Assembly (NCBI RefSeq): GCF_900103585.1
Contig: NZ_FNHV01000018.1
Coordinates: forward strand, 62,001 to 126,000
Direction: 5' to 3'
Origin: Streptomyces sp. cf386
GTDB lineage: Bacteria; Actinomycetota; Actinomycetes; Streptomycetales; Streptomycetaceae
DNA: 64,000 nt
Positions 9,635 to 18,720 of this stretch are shown piece by piece. The notes under the pieces were generated by a model. It had not been told where the DNA came from and did no database searches. It worked only from the letters and a program-made list of their open reading frames with translations. A program made the position numbers and the translations under genes. The stretch's first letter is position 1. Every line of letters begins with the position of its first letter.

Positions 9635-10672
9635 CTACGCCGACGCCCGCCGCACCAGCGTCGTAGGCAGCACCACACTGGACGGCGCAGCGCCGACGCC
9701 CTGGTCGGCTGCGTGACGGTCGAGCCCCCGCAACAGCAGGCGAGTCATCAACCGGCCCATTTCCTCGATGTCCTGACGGACCGTCGTGAGCGGTGGGTCG
9801 GTCTGTTCCGCCACCGGCAGCATGTCGTCGAACCCGACCACGGCGACGTCGTCCGGCACCCGCCGCCCCGACTCGCGCAGCACCCGCAACGCCCCCGCCG
9901 CGGTGAGATCGTTGGCGGCGAACACCGCGTCCAGGTCCGGGCAGCGGGCGAGCAGCTCTCGCATCGCCCGTTCGCCGCCGGCCGGCGTGAAGTCGCCCTC
10001 GACGATGAGCTGCGGATCGGCGTCGACCATGACGTCCCTGTATCCGTCGAGCCGGTCCACGGCCGACGTCTGGTCGAGGGCCCCGGCGATGTGCGCGATG
10101 CGGCTGCGGCCGAGGCCGATGAGATGCCGTACGGCGTCACGCGCGCCGCCCCGGTTGTCGGTGTCGACGTAGACCACGCCCCGCCGGTCGCCGCTCCAGC
10201 CGGGCCGTCCGCCGAACACGGTGGGCACTCCGGCGCGCTGGATCAGTCCGGGCAGCGGGTCGTCGAGGTGCAGCGAGAACACGAGCGCCCCGTCGACATG
10301 CCCGCCGGCGAGGTAGCGGGCGACGCGGGCGTGATCGTCGCGGCCCTCGGTCAGCAGCAGCACCAGCTGGTTGTCGTGGGCCGTCAACTCCTTGCTGATG
10401 CCTCGGAGTTGCAGCGCGAAGAAGGGATCGGCGAAGACGCGGGTCTCCGGTTCGGCGACGACGACCGCGATGGCGTCGTGCCGCCGGGTCACCAGGCTGC
10501 GGGCGGCCTGGTTGGGTACGTACCCGAGCTCCTCCACCGCCGCGCGCACCCGCTCGACGAGGGGTTCCCGCACCCCGTCCCCGCCATTGACCACCCGCGA
10601 CACGGTGGCCCGCGAGACCCCGGCGCGTGCGGCCACGGCTTCCAGTGTGGGACGCGGGGCGGTCTCGGTCAC
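9635..10672 (-). CDS. LacI-family transcriptional regulator
   Basis: The 345-residue repressor has an N-terminal helix-turn-helix of LacI type (LEAVAARAGVSRATVSRVVN, residues 10-29) followed by the hinge helix region PNQAARSLV and a periplasmic-binding-like sugar-sensing domain with the usual ending of a GFDDMLPVAEQTDPPLTTVRQ-like segment. The effector is unknown. No transporter or sugar-enzyme gene adjoins it, so it may be autoregulatory or act elsewhere. A GAGAGCGCTCTC palindrome lies 59 bases upstream of its start and fits a LacI-type operator. Confidence 0.92.
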   Translation of the reverse strand: MTETAPRPTLEAVAARAGVSRATVSRVVNGGDGVREPLVERVRAAVEELGYVPNQAARSLVTRRHDAIAVVVAEPETRVFADPFFALQLRGISKELTAHDNQLVLLLTEGRDDHARVARYLAGGHVDGALVFSLHLDDPLPGLIQRAGVPTVFGGRPGWSGDRRGVVYVDTDNRGGARDAVRHLIGLGRSRIAHIAGALDQTSAVDRLDGYRDVMVDADPQLIVEGDFTPAGGERAMRELLARCPDLDAVFAANDLTAAGALRVLRESGRRVPDDVAVVGFDDMLPVAEQTDPPLTTVRQDIEEMGRLMTRLLLRGLDRHAADQGVGAAPSSVVLPTTLVRRASA

Positions 10673-10730
10673 TGCGCGGCTCCTCCTCGGTGGGTGCGGA
10701 TCAGGATAGCCCCGAGGTGGGTGGACTGGT

Positions 10731-10742
10731 GAGAGCGCTCTC
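10731..10742. promoter_or_regulatory. palindromic LacI-type operator
   Basis: GAGAGCGCTCTC is a perfect 12-bp palindrome upstream of the LacI gene. It shares the GAGCGCTC core with the known CebR operator of Streptomyces (TGGGAGCGCTCCCA). Autoregulation is the simplest reading. Confidence 0.6.
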
Positions 10743-10776
10743 GCATGGGCGGGGCCACACCCGTACCGAACATCTT

Positions 10777-10806
10777 CAGAGCGATACAGAGCGGTACAGA
10801 GCGGTC
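10777..10806. repeat. 10-bp triple repeat
   Basis: CAGAGCGATA, CAGAGCGGTA and CAGAGCGGTC follow each other directly just beyond the 3' end of the cyclodeaminase-like gene. The function is unknown; it could be slippage or a weak binding array. Confidence 0.6.
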
Positions 10807-10810
10807 CGAG

Positions 10811-11746
10811 TCACTCCAGTAGATCCACCCGCCGCCCGACGCCCTCCCGCTCCGCCGCCCGATACGCCAGCCGGCTCAGGGCCAAGTCCTGCCACGGCAG
10901 CCCGACCGGCGCGTAGACCGTACGGCTTTCGGCGCTCACGCGCCCCGGATGCTCACCCCGCAGCACCTCCCCGAGCGTGGCGTCGGCGGCGGACGCCGAA
11001 AGGCCCGCCGCCGCCAACGCCCCCATGCTCGCGGCGAGTTCCCGGTCGTCCACGACCAGCAGCGCGGCTCGCAGCAGGTCGGCCGCCAGCTCCTGCTTGC
11101 CGGGCTCGTCCACACCCAGGCTCGTGAAGTGCTGGCCATCCCGTGTGTCCGGCAGCCGCAGCAACGGGGTTCGGGCCCAGGTCGCCAGCAGTACGGTGTC
11201 GGCCGCCGCCGCGACCTCCTGCGGCGAGCCCACGGCCCGGCCGTCGTGCCGTTCGGCGAACGCGGAGGCCCGCTCGGGGTCCGTGTCATGGACGACGAGT
11301 GCACGATGCGGCCGCAGCACCGCCAGCCCCCGCACCATCAGCTCGGCCTGCGCCCCCGCGCCGATCACCCCGAGGACCTCTCCGTCGCCGGCCAGCACAT
11401 GCGTGCCCAACGCCGCCGCCAGCCCCGTACGCCATGCCGTGACCGTCGACGAGTCCAGCAGCGCCAGCAGTTCGCCGTCCCGTCCGCTGTGCAGGCAGAT
11501 CACCCCGCGCAGGGCGGGCCGCGCGCCCGGGAACTTGGCGTTGACCTTGACCGTGTACGCCTCGACGCCCGGCAGGAGTCCGGGCAGCAGGGCGGTCGCC
11601 GTGCCGGGGAACGGCAGATCGGTCCGCACCCGCTGCCCCGCGACCGGTACGGCGTCCGCGCACCGAAATCCCTCGGCCAGCGCGGCGAGGCACGCCTCCG
11701 GCTCCAGTACGGCTTCCAGGTCACCGCGTGTCAGAACAAGCGTCAC
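10811..11746 (-). CDS. ornithine cyclodeaminase / mu-crystallin family protein
   Basis: The 311-residue protein has a Rossmann NAD(P)-binding motif GVIGAGAQAELM (about residues 124-135) and the family's N-terminal part with the conserved VKVNAKFPG (about residues 67-75) and TAWRTG. Members make proline from ornithine, reduce cyclic imines or oxidise unusual amino acids. The true substrate cannot be read. The start is GTG 11746. It lies 14 bases downstream of the laccase gene on the same strand, so it is probably cotranscribed with it. The conserved GxxTAxRT region is present, which argues for a working enzyme. Confidence 0.85.
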   Translation of the reverse strand: MTLVLTRGDLEAVLEPEACLAALAEGFRCADAVPVAGQRVRTDLPFPGTATALLPGLLPGVEAYTVKVNAKFPGARPALRGVICLHSGRDGELLALLDSSTVTAWRTGLAAALGTHVLAGDGEVLGVIGAGAQAELMVRGLAVLRPHRALVVHDTDPERASAFAERHDGRAVGSPQEVAAAADTVLLATWARTPLLRLPDTRDGQHFTSLGVDEPGKQELAADLLRAALLVVDDRELAASMGALAAAGLSASAADATLGEVLRGEHPGRVSAESRTVYAPVGLPWQDLALSRLAYRAAEREGVGRRVDLLE

Positions 11747-11760
11747 CCGGACATGATCCC

Positions 11761-12762
11761 TCAGTGTTCGTGCGCGGCCCCCGAGCTCGACTCATGACCG
11801 TGCTCGTGCGGGTCGTACCCCGGAATCGTCCCGTCCGCCTTCTTCACCAGGAACAGCCCCACCATCCCCATGTCCGAATGGCTCTGCACATGGCAGTGGT
11901 ACATCCACGCCCCCGCGCCGACCCCCTCCCCCGCGATCACCTGGAACCCGAACGAGTCCGCCGGGCCGACGATCTTGTTGTCGATGACCGGACTCGGGTC
12001 GTCGGGGCCGGTGAGCATACCCGTGCGGTTGTCCGCCCAGCGATGGCCGTGCATATGGAAGGTGTGGTAGTACTCGCCGTGCGTGATCATCACGAACTCG
12101 ACGCGATCGCCCACCGTGGCCTCGAAGTTGGGGCCGGTGTGCGCGGGCTTGTTGTTGATCAGCATGTCGTTGAAGACGACGGTGTGGGTCGCGTCCGGGA
12201 GGATGTCGCCCTTGCGCCGCACGATCACCGGCCCGTACAGGCCCTTTCGGATGCCGCCGGTGCCGTGCTCCGTACCGACGACGTGGTCGTGGTAGTGCCA
12301 GTAACCGGCGCTCCCCGCCCGCCAGGTGCCGTCCTTGCGGCGACCGGGGGCGTGGGTGCGCCAGGTGTAGGTGCGGGTGCCGCCGGGCTCGACGTCGCTC
12401 TTGTTCAGCTTCGTGCCGTCGCTGGTGATCTCGTAGTCGAGGCCGTGGACGTGCAGGCTCACCGGCACGTCCATCGTGTTCTCGAACTCGATGTGCGCGG
12501 TGTCGCCCTCGTTGAGCTCGATCAGCGGGCCGGGGATCGTCGCCTTGCCCTTCTCGAAGCCGTAGCCCATCTGACCGTCGGCGAGCTTCTCGGCGTACAG
12601 CTTGAGGTGCCGGACCTCGCCGCCGGCCGGCGCGGTCTTCGGTGGTGTGTCGGCGCCCATGGCCTCGGGTGCCGATGCCAGCGACAACGATGTCGCGGCG
12701 GTCGCGCCACCCAGCAGTACACCTCTGTTGAAGGTACGCCTGTTGAAGCTGCGTCTGTCCAT
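11761..12762 (-). CDS. Tat-exported two-domain multicopper oxidase (small laccase)
   Basis: The 333-residue protein matches the Streptomyces small laccase: two cupredoxin domains that form a trimer. The N-terminus MDRRSFNRRTFNRG is a twin-arginine signal, followed by a hydrophobic stretch to about residue 35. Copper motifs are all present: HVHG (about 102), HYHD (about 156), HTFHMHGH (about 232) and HCHVQSH (about 288). The last includes the type 1 cysteine and carries Met in the axial region (MGMVG). The C-terminal tail is His-rich (HEHGHESSSGAAHEH) and may bind copper. It oxidises phenols with reduction of oxygen to water outside the membrane. It is divergent from the ThuA/dehydrogenase gene. 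Confidence 0.95.
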   Translation of the reverse strand: MDRRSFNRRTFNRGVLLGGATAATSLSLASAPEAMGADTPPKTAPAGGEVRHLKLYAEKLADGQMGYGFEKGKATIPGPLIELNEGDTAHIEFENTMDVPVSLHVHGLDYEITSDGTKLNKSDVEPGGTRTYTWRTHAPGRRKDGTWRAGSAGYWHYHDHVVGTEHGTGGIRKGLYGPVIVRRKGDILPDATHTVVFNDMLINNKPAHTGPNFEATVGDRVEFVMITHGEYYHTFHMHGHRWADNRTGMLTGPDDPSPVIDNKIVGPADSFGFQVIAGEGVGAGAWMYHCHVQSHSDMGMVGLFLVKKADGTIPGYDPHEHGHESSSGAAHEH

Positions 12763-12940
12763 GCCGAACTCCCCACGGCGGTACGGAATTTACGGGGATG
12801 AACCGCTGAGACGGTACCGGCCGTTCCCTCGTTTATCCACACTCAGGACAAAGTTGGTCCCAGTGCGGTCATAGGTATTGGCGAGTCGTTCAAAGGGGTC
12901 TAGCTTCCTTGTCGCTGTTGCTGTGACCGTGGAGGTGCCC

Positions 12941-15421
12941 ATGCGCTTACGAGGTTTAAGCACGAGAAGACAGACCTGGGTGGCCACCGTGACCGCCGGG
13001 ATCGTCGCGGCCGGGCTGATGTCGGCCCCGGCCGCTGACGCGCGCCCGGCCCCGGAGCCACCCCTGACAACGATGTCCGTCAAGTCGCCGCCGGGCGGCG
13101 CCCATGTGCGTGTGCTGGTCTTCTACGGATCCGCGGCCGCAGGCGAGGAGTCGCCCCTGGTGAACGCCGGCATCGAGGCGATCGAGAAGATCGGCCTGTC
13201 CGGCGCGACCGACCAGCGCTTCAAGACCGAGGCCACGAACGACGCCTCGGTCTTCACCGATGAGACCAAGTTGGGCCGCTTCAACGCGATCGTGTTCCTG
13301 ACGGGCGGCGGCGACGTCCTCGACCCCGAGCAGGAGGCGGGCCTGGAGGCCTACATGGAGGCGGGCGGCGGTTTCGTCGGCATCCATGACGCGGCGCGCG
13401 CCGAGCCGTACTCCGACTGGTTCACCGGCCTCGTCGGCGCCCGCCCGGCCGCCGCCAGCCCAACGGCCGTACAGCGTGCGGTGGTCGAGGTCGGCGACCG
13501 GCGGCATCCGGCCACCAAGGACCTGCCGGTGCAGTGGAAACGTCCCGACCAGTGGTTCAACTGGACGAAGAACCCGTCGGGCGAGGTGCACACCGTGGCC
13601 CGGGTGCGCGAGTCGACGTACCAACCGGGTGACAGCAAGAACGGCTGGGACCACCCGGTGAGTTGGTGCCGTGACTACGACGGCGGTCGCTCCTTCTACA
13701 CCGGCATGGGCGGCACGGTGTCGTCGTACGACGAGACCGACTTCCGTACGCATCTGCGCGGCGCCCTGCTGTGGACGACCCGGCTGGTCCAGGCCGACTG
13801 CAAGGCCACCATCACCGGCAACTACAAGGCCGAGCGCCTCACCCGGGCCAACCAGCCCGGCCAGAACGACCAGATCGGCGAACCGCACGGCCTGGTCACC
13901 GCCCCCGACGGCCGGGTCCTCTACATCGGCCGGGGCGGCGCCGACTCCTCCCAGCCGGTGGTCACCGACTGGAACAACCCGGACATCGGCAAGGGCAAGG
14001 GCGAGATCCACGTCTACGACCCGAAGACCAAGCAGGTCACCCTGGCCGGGGCGTTGACCGTCTTCGGCAACAAGGGCGGCGGCGACGAGCTGATCAAGGT
14101 CGAGGAAGGGCTTCTCGGTATCGAGCTGGACCCGCGGTTCGAGGAGAACGGCTGGGTGTATCTGCACTACACCCCGCACTCTCAGCTCAACCGTGACACC
14201 CGGATGGCCGACCGGCGCGTCTCCCGCTTCACGCTCGACCTGGCCACGAACAAGCTGGACCTGAGCAGCGAGAAGGTGCTGCTCAAGTGGCCGGTGCAGG
14301 TGCACAGTTGCTGCCACTCGGGCGGCGGGATGGCCTGGGACTCCAAGGGCAACCTGTACATCGCGACCGGCGACAACAACTCCAGCCGCTTCAGCGACGG
14401 TTACTCGGGCAACAACCCCGAGCCCAACTACAAGGGCGTCTCCTTCGCCGACGCGCGCCGCACCGCCGGCAACACCAACAACCTCAACGGCAAGATCCTG
14501 CGCATCCACCCGGAGCCGGACGGCACGTACACCCTGCCGGAGGGCAACCTCTTCACGGGCAAGGAGACCGACGAGGGCGGCGGCAAGACACGCGGCGAGA
14601 TCTATGTGATGGGCGTCAGAAACCCCGCTCGCATCTCCGTCGACAAGCAGACCGACATTCTCTACGCGGGCTGGGTGGGCCCGGACGCCTCGGCGCCCTC
14701 GACCACATGGGGCCCGGCGAAGTACGACACCTTCGCCGTCATCACCAAGGCGAGCAACCGGGGCTGGCCGTACTGCATGGGCAACAAGCAGCCCTACCGG
14801 GACCGCAATCTGCCGGATCCGAGCAAGCCGCTGGGCTGGTACGACTGCGACCACCCGAAGAACGAGTCGCCGAACAACGACGGTCTCGTCAACCTCCCGC
14901 CGGTCACCGGCAACAACATCTGGTACTCGCCCCAGGGCGGCGCCCCGGACTTCCCGCGCGACGCGAACGGCGTGCCGTCGTACAAGCAGGAGGAGTCCAC
15001 CTATCAGCTGCCGTGGCTCAAGGGCGGCGGGCAGGCCGCGATGAACGGGCCGGTCTACCGGTACGACACGGCGAGCACCAGCGGGACCAAGTGGCCGGCC
15101 TACTGGGACGGCAAGTGGTTCGTCGGCGACTTCTACGACGCCGACCAGCCGCGCAACGCGGTGATCACCGACCCGAAGACGCACGGTGACGGCGGTCTGC
15201 CGGTGCACTCGGAGTCACTGAAGAAGATCGTGCCGATCGGAAACGACGGCATCAAGAACCTCATGGACTGGAAGTTCGGTCCGGACGGCGCGCTGTACGT
15301 GCTCGACTACGGCCGGGGCTTCTTCACCTCGGACGCCAAGTCGGCGCTGTGGCGGGTCACTTACACGGGCGGCGGCGCGACTCCGGCAGCCGACCAGCTG
15401 GCGAGAGGAGGAGCCCAGTGA
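12941..15421 (+). CDS. secreted ThuA-domain / PQQ-type sugar dehydrogenase (GSDH) fusion
   Basis: The start is ATG 12941, with GGAGG ten bases upstream. The 826-residue product begins with a signal peptide (basic RLRGLSTRRQ, hydrophobic core to about residue 43, cleavage near ADARP). A ThuA (trehalose-utilisation, glutamine-amidotransferase-like) domain covers about residues 55-287. A six-bladed glucose/sorbosone dehydrogenase propeller covers about 310-810, with EPHGLVTAPDGRVLYIGRGG, HSCCHSGGGMAWDSKGN and GVRNPARISVD. ThuA proteins are linked to 3-keto-glycoside chemistry, and GSDH proteins oxidise sugars with PQQ. The next gene overlaps its stop by four bases (GTGA), so the two are translated together. 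Confidence 0.88.
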   Translation: MRLRGLSTRRQTWVATVTAGIVAAGLMSAPAADARPAPEPPLTTMSVKSPPGGAHVRVLVFYGSAAAGEESPLVNAGIEAIEKIGLSGATDQRFKTEATNDASVFTDETKLGRFNAIVFLTGGGDVLDPEQEAGLEAYMEAGGGFVGIHDAARAEPYSDWFTGLVGARPAAASPTAVQRAVVEVGDRRHPATKDLPVQWKRPDQWFNWTKNPSGEVHTVARVRESTYQPGDSKNGWDHPVSWCRDYDGGRSFYTGMGGTVSSYDETDFRTHLRGALLWTTRLVQADCKATITGNYKAERLTRANQPGQNDQIGEPHGLVTAPDGRVLYIGRGGADSSQPVVTDWNNPDIGKGKGEIHVYDPKTKQVTLAGALTVFGNKGGGDELIKVEEGLLGIELDPRFEENGWVYLHYTPHSQLNRDTRMADRRVSRFTLDLATNKLDLSSEKVLLKWPVQVHSCCHSGGGMAWDSKGNLYIATGDNNSSRFSDGYSGNNPEPNYKGVSFADARRTAGNTNNLNGKILRIHPEPDGTYTLPEGNLFTGKETDEGGGKTRGEIYVMGVRNPARISVDKQTDILYAGWVGPDASAPSTTWGPAKYDTFAVITKASNRGWPYCMGNKQPYRDRNLPDPSKPLGWYDCDHPKNESPNNDGLVNLPPVTGNNIWYSPQGGAPDFPRDANGVPSYKQEESTYQLPWLKGGGQAAMNGPVYRYDTASTSGTKWPAYWDGKWFVGDFYDADQPRNAVITDPKTHGDGGLPVHSESLKKIVPIGNDGIKNLMDWKFGPDGALYVLDYGRGFFTSDAKSALWRVTYTGGGATPAADQLARGGAQ

Positions 15422-17634
15422 TCCGCAGACGACGTCAACGAAGAGTCTGGACGGCCCTGGTGGCCGTGCTGCTCGTGATGCTGGGGCTGCAGTCCGCGCC
15501 CGTCGCCGCCGGACAGCCCGACGCACCGACCGTGTCCGCCGCGCAGGTGCTCAACTGGACCGCGGGCGACGACATCACCAAGTACACGACAGCGCCCGTG
15601 ACGGCCGTCGCCGGGCAGACGACGATCGTCTTCGAGAACAGCACGGCGACCGGCAACACCACCGGAATGCCGCACACGTTGACGTTCGACACATCCGACC
15701 CCGAGTTCAACAACGACGTCCAGCTCAACATCCTCGCCAACCCGAACGACGACCAGGGCGGCAAGCACACGGCCGAGGTCACGCTCACCCCCGGCCGCTA
15801 CCGCTACTACTGCACGATCCCCGGCCACGGGCAGATGCAGGGCATCCTGGTGGTGACCGAGGGCAGCGGCGAGGACACGACGGCGCCCGAGGCCTCGGCG
15901 CACGTCAGCGGTACGCAGAACTCGCAGGGCCAGTACGTCGGTTCGGCGAGCGTGGCGATCCACGCCACCGACAACGAGGGCGGCTCCGGGGTCGACCGCG
16001 TCGAGTACGCGATCGGCGACACGGGCGCCTGGCAGCCGTACACCACCCCGGTCGTCGTCGACCAGGTCGGTGACCACAAGATCCGTTACCGGGCCCTCGA
16101 CAAGGCGGGGAACGTCTCGGCGGAGAAGAACGTCACGTTCACGGTGGTCCCGCCGCCGACCGACGACACGACGGCGCCGGAGACCTCGGCGGCCGTCAGC
16201 GGCGAGCAGAACCCCGACGGCACGTACATCGACATGGCGACCGTCACCGCCTCCGCCTCCGACACCGGTTCCGGCGTCAACACCATCGAGTACGCGATCG
16301 GCGACGGCGCCTGGCAGCCGTACACCGCTCCGGTGATGGTGCACCAGGTCGGGGCCCACACGGTGCGCTACCGGGCCACCGACAAGGCGGGGAACGTCGC
16401 GGCCGAGAAGAACGTGCAGTTCACGGTGGTCGCGGCGCCCCAGCCGGACACGACCGCGCCGGTGACCGGTGTGACCGTCGAGGGCACGAAGAACTCGTCC
16501 GGGGCGTACGTCGGCAACGCCAAGGTCACCGTCACGGCGACCGACGAGCACCACGGCTCAGGAGTCGACCGGATCGAGTACTCGATCGACGGCGGACCGT
16601 ACCTCGCGTACGGCGCCCCGGTGGTCGTCGACCGGGCGGGCACCCACACCCTCGCCTACCGGGCGACGGACAAGGCGGGCAACACCTCGGCGGCCCGCAC
16701 GGTCACCTTCACCGTCGTGTCCGGTCAGGTCCCCGCGCCCAACTGCCCGGAGTTCGACGAACGGTTGACGGTGATCGTCGGCACGGTCGACTCAGGTGTC
16801 CCGAACCGGCTCACCAACAGCCGGTGCCGGATCAACGAGTTGATCGAGGACGAGAAGGAGTGGACGTCCCACGCGCTGTTCCTCAAGCATGTGACGACGG
16901 TCCTGGACAAGCTCCTCAAGGACGGGGTCGTCGACGAGCGCGAGTACAACGCCATCCGGAAGGCGGCCCGGCAGTCCGGGATCGGCAAGCCCGGCCAGAC
17001 CGAGGGCTATCGCACGATCCTCGACGGCAGCGCGGCGTCGTTCGCCAAGTGGCAGCAGGTGGGCGGCGGTTCGTTCGCACCGAACGGCGACGGCTCGATC
17101 ACCAGCGGCACGAGCAAGCCCGGCCTCGGCATGCTGTGGTTCCCGGAGCGCAAGTACGGCGACTTCTCGCTCAAGCTCCAGTGGCGTGACGACGCCCCGG
17201 GCACCGGGAACGCCAACTCGGGCGTCTTCGTAAGGTTCCCGTGGGTGCACGACCACCCCGAGGAGTCACGGCCCGAGTGGGTCGCCATCAAGTACGGGCA
17301 CGAGGTGCAGGTGCTCGACCGTCCCGACGGCGACATGTACAAGACCGGCTCGGTCTACGGCTTCGACCGGGTGGGGCTCGCCGGTGCCGGCGTCACCCAG
17401 AAGGGCACGTGGAACGACTACGAGATCCGTGTGGTCGACCAGCACTACTCGGTCTACCGCAACGGCGTGCTGATCAACGAGTTCGACAACACCGGCGGCC
17501 AGGACTTCGTCCCGCCCCGCTCGGACGACCCGGGCACGGACGGGCGCAGGTTCGCCTCCGGTTACATCGGGCTCCAGGTGCACGGCACGACGGACGTGGT
17601 CTCGTACCGGGACATCCGGATCAAGGAGTTGTAG
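15418..17634 (+). CDS. secreted cupredoxin / Ig-like repeats / 3-keto-disaccharide hydrolase fusion
   Basis: The GTG start at 15418 overlaps the previous stop. The 738-residue protein has a signal peptide (basic start, hydrophobic ALVAVLLVMLGLQSAP) and a plastocyanin-like domain at about residues 38-148. That domain has a full type 1 copper set: His in PHTLTF, then Cys, His and Met in YYCTIPGHGQMQG. Three similar about 90-residue OmpL47/Ig-like repeats follow (about 154-245, 249-337 and 341-432), each ending in YRALDKAGNVSAEKNV-type sequence. A linker leads to a C-terminal 3-keto-disaccharide hydrolase (DUF1080) domain at about 534-738. It probably acts on 3-keto-sugars outside the cell. Its 3' end overlaps the convergent polymerase gene by 14 bases. 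Confidence 0.87.
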   Translation: MIRRRRQRRVWTALVAVLLVMLGLQSAPVAAGQPDAPTVSAAQVLNWTAGDDITKYTTAPVTAVAGQTTIVFENSTATGNTTGMPHTLTFDTSDPEFNNDVQLNILANPNDDQGGKHTAEVTLTPGRYRYYCTIPGHGQMQGILVVTEGSGEDTTAPEASAHVSGTQNSQGQYVGSASVAIHATDNEGGSGVDRVEYAIGDTGAWQPYTTPVVVDQVGDHKIRYRALDKAGNVSAEKNVTFTVVPPPTDDTTAPETSAAVSGEQNPDGTYIDMATVTASASDTGSGVNTIEYAIGDGAWQPYTAPVMVHQVGAHTVRYRATDKAGNVAAEKNVQFTVVAAPQPDTTAPVTGVTVEGTKNSSGAYVGNAKVTVTATDEHHGSGVDRIEYSIDGGPYLAYGAPVVVDRAGTHTLAYRATDKAGNTSAARTVTFTVVSGQVPAPNCPEFDERLTVIVGTVDSGVPNRLTNSRCRINELIEDEKEWTSHALFLKHVTTVLDKLLKDGVVDEREYNAIRKAARQSGIGKPGQTEGYRTILDGSAASFAKWQQVGGGSFAPNGDGSITSGTSKPGLGMLWFPERKYGDFSLKLQWRDDAPGTGNANSGVFVRFPWVHDHPEESRPEWVAIKYGHEVQVLDRPDGDMYKTGSVYGFDRVGLAGAGVTQKGTWNDYEIRVVDQHYSVYRNGVLINEFDNTGGQDFVPPRSDDPGTDGRRFASGYIGLQVHGTTDVVSYRDIRIKEL

Positions 17635-18646
17635 GTCCCTCTTTGCGGGCCCTGCTCGGCTGTACCCGCTTGGGTTCTCCCGGCATCTTCGGATACTCGG
17701 GCGGGTACGGCAGATCACCGAGCCCGTGGTCGCGCTCGTCCTTGTTGGCCAGCTCCAGCAGCGCGTCGAGCGAGAAGCGATGGTCGTCCATGTCCGCGTG
17801 CACGTCGCCCAGTTCGGCGAAGCGCGCGGGCATGGTCGCGATGTCGAAGTCCTGGGGGTGGGCCACGCCGACCTCGTCCCAGCGCAGGGGCGCGGAGACC
17901 GGGGCGTGCGGGCGGGGCCGTACGGAATAGGCCGAGGCGATGGTCCGGTCCCGGGCGGTCTGGTTGTAGTCGACGAAGATGCGCTCGCCCCGCTCCTCCT
18001 TCCACCACTTGATCGTCACCTGCTCCGGCATCCGGCGTTCCAGCTCCCGGCCGACCGCGATGGCGGCCCGCCGGACCTGGGTGAAGGTCCAGCGCGGCTC
18101 GATGGGCACGAACACGTGCAGGCCCCGGCCGCCGGAGGTCTTGGGCCAGCCGCGCAGGCCGCCGAACTCGTCGAGGACGGCGCGCAGTTCATGGGCGGCG
18201 CGGACGGCGTCGTCGAAGTCGGTGCCGGGCTGCGGATCGAGGTCGATGCGGAGTTCGTCGGGGCGGTCGACGTCGTCGCGGCGGACGGGCCAGGGGTGGA
18301 AGGTGAGCGTGCCGTACTGGGCGGCCCACAGGACGGCGGCCTCCTCGGTGGGGCACATCTCGTCGGCACTGCGGCCGCTGGGGAAGGTGATGTGGGCGGT
18401 GGGGATCCAGTCGGGCATGTTCTTGGGCGCCCGCTTCTGGAAGAAGTTCTCGCCGGTCACGCCGTCCGGGTAGCGCTCCAGGGTGGTGGGGCGGTCCCGC
18501 AGGGCGCGCAGGATGCCGGGGCCGACGGCGATGTAGTACTGGGCGAGGTCCAGCTTGGTGAAGCCCCGCTCCGGGAAGAAGACCTTGCCGGGACTGGACA
18601 GGCGCACCTTCCGGCCGCCCGCCTCCAGCTCCACCGCTTCACCCAT
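17621..18646 (-). CDS. stand-alone LigD-type NHEJ polymerase/primase
   Basis: The 341-residue protein is the polymerase domain of bacterial LigD (archaeo-eukaryotic primase fold) without ligase or phosphoesterase domains. Typical stretches are KVFFPERGFTKLDLAQYY near the N-terminus, LRIDLDPQPGTDFDD with the catalytic aspartates (about residue 134), SGGRGLHVFVPI (about residue 170) and FVDYNQTARDRTIASAYSVR. It adds nucleotides at broken ends during non-homologous end joining. The start is ATG 18646. It is divergent from a LigC-type ligase gene, which together could replace multidomain LigD. No Ku gene lies in the window. Confidence 0.92.
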   Translation of the reverse strand: MGEAVELEAGGRKVRLSSPGKVFFPERGFTKLDLAQYYIAVGPGILRALRDRPTTLERYPDGVTGENFFQKRAPKNMPDWIPTAHITFPSGRSADEMCPTEEAAVLWAAQYGTLTFHPWPVRRDDVDRPDELRIDLDPQPGTDFDDAVRAAHELRAVLDEFGGLRGWPKTSGGRGLHVFVPIEPRWTFTQVRRAAIAVGRELERRMPEQVTIKWWKEERGERIFVDYNQTARDRTIASAYSVRPRPHAPVSAPLRWDEVGVAHPQDFDIATMPARFAELGDVHADMDDHRFSLDALLELANKDERDHGLGDLPYPPEYPKMPGEPKRVQPSRARKEGPTTP

Positions 18647-18720
18647 GCGAGCCACGGTAGGCCCACCGCCCACCCCTCGCACACTGGGCGGCGGCTGCAT
18701 TGTGCGCGCAGAATCGGACC

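Noticed and set aside
12956..15208. 750-residue ORF on the minus strand
   Set aside because: It is antisense to the ThuA/dehydrogenase gene, which has a signal peptide and two clear domains.
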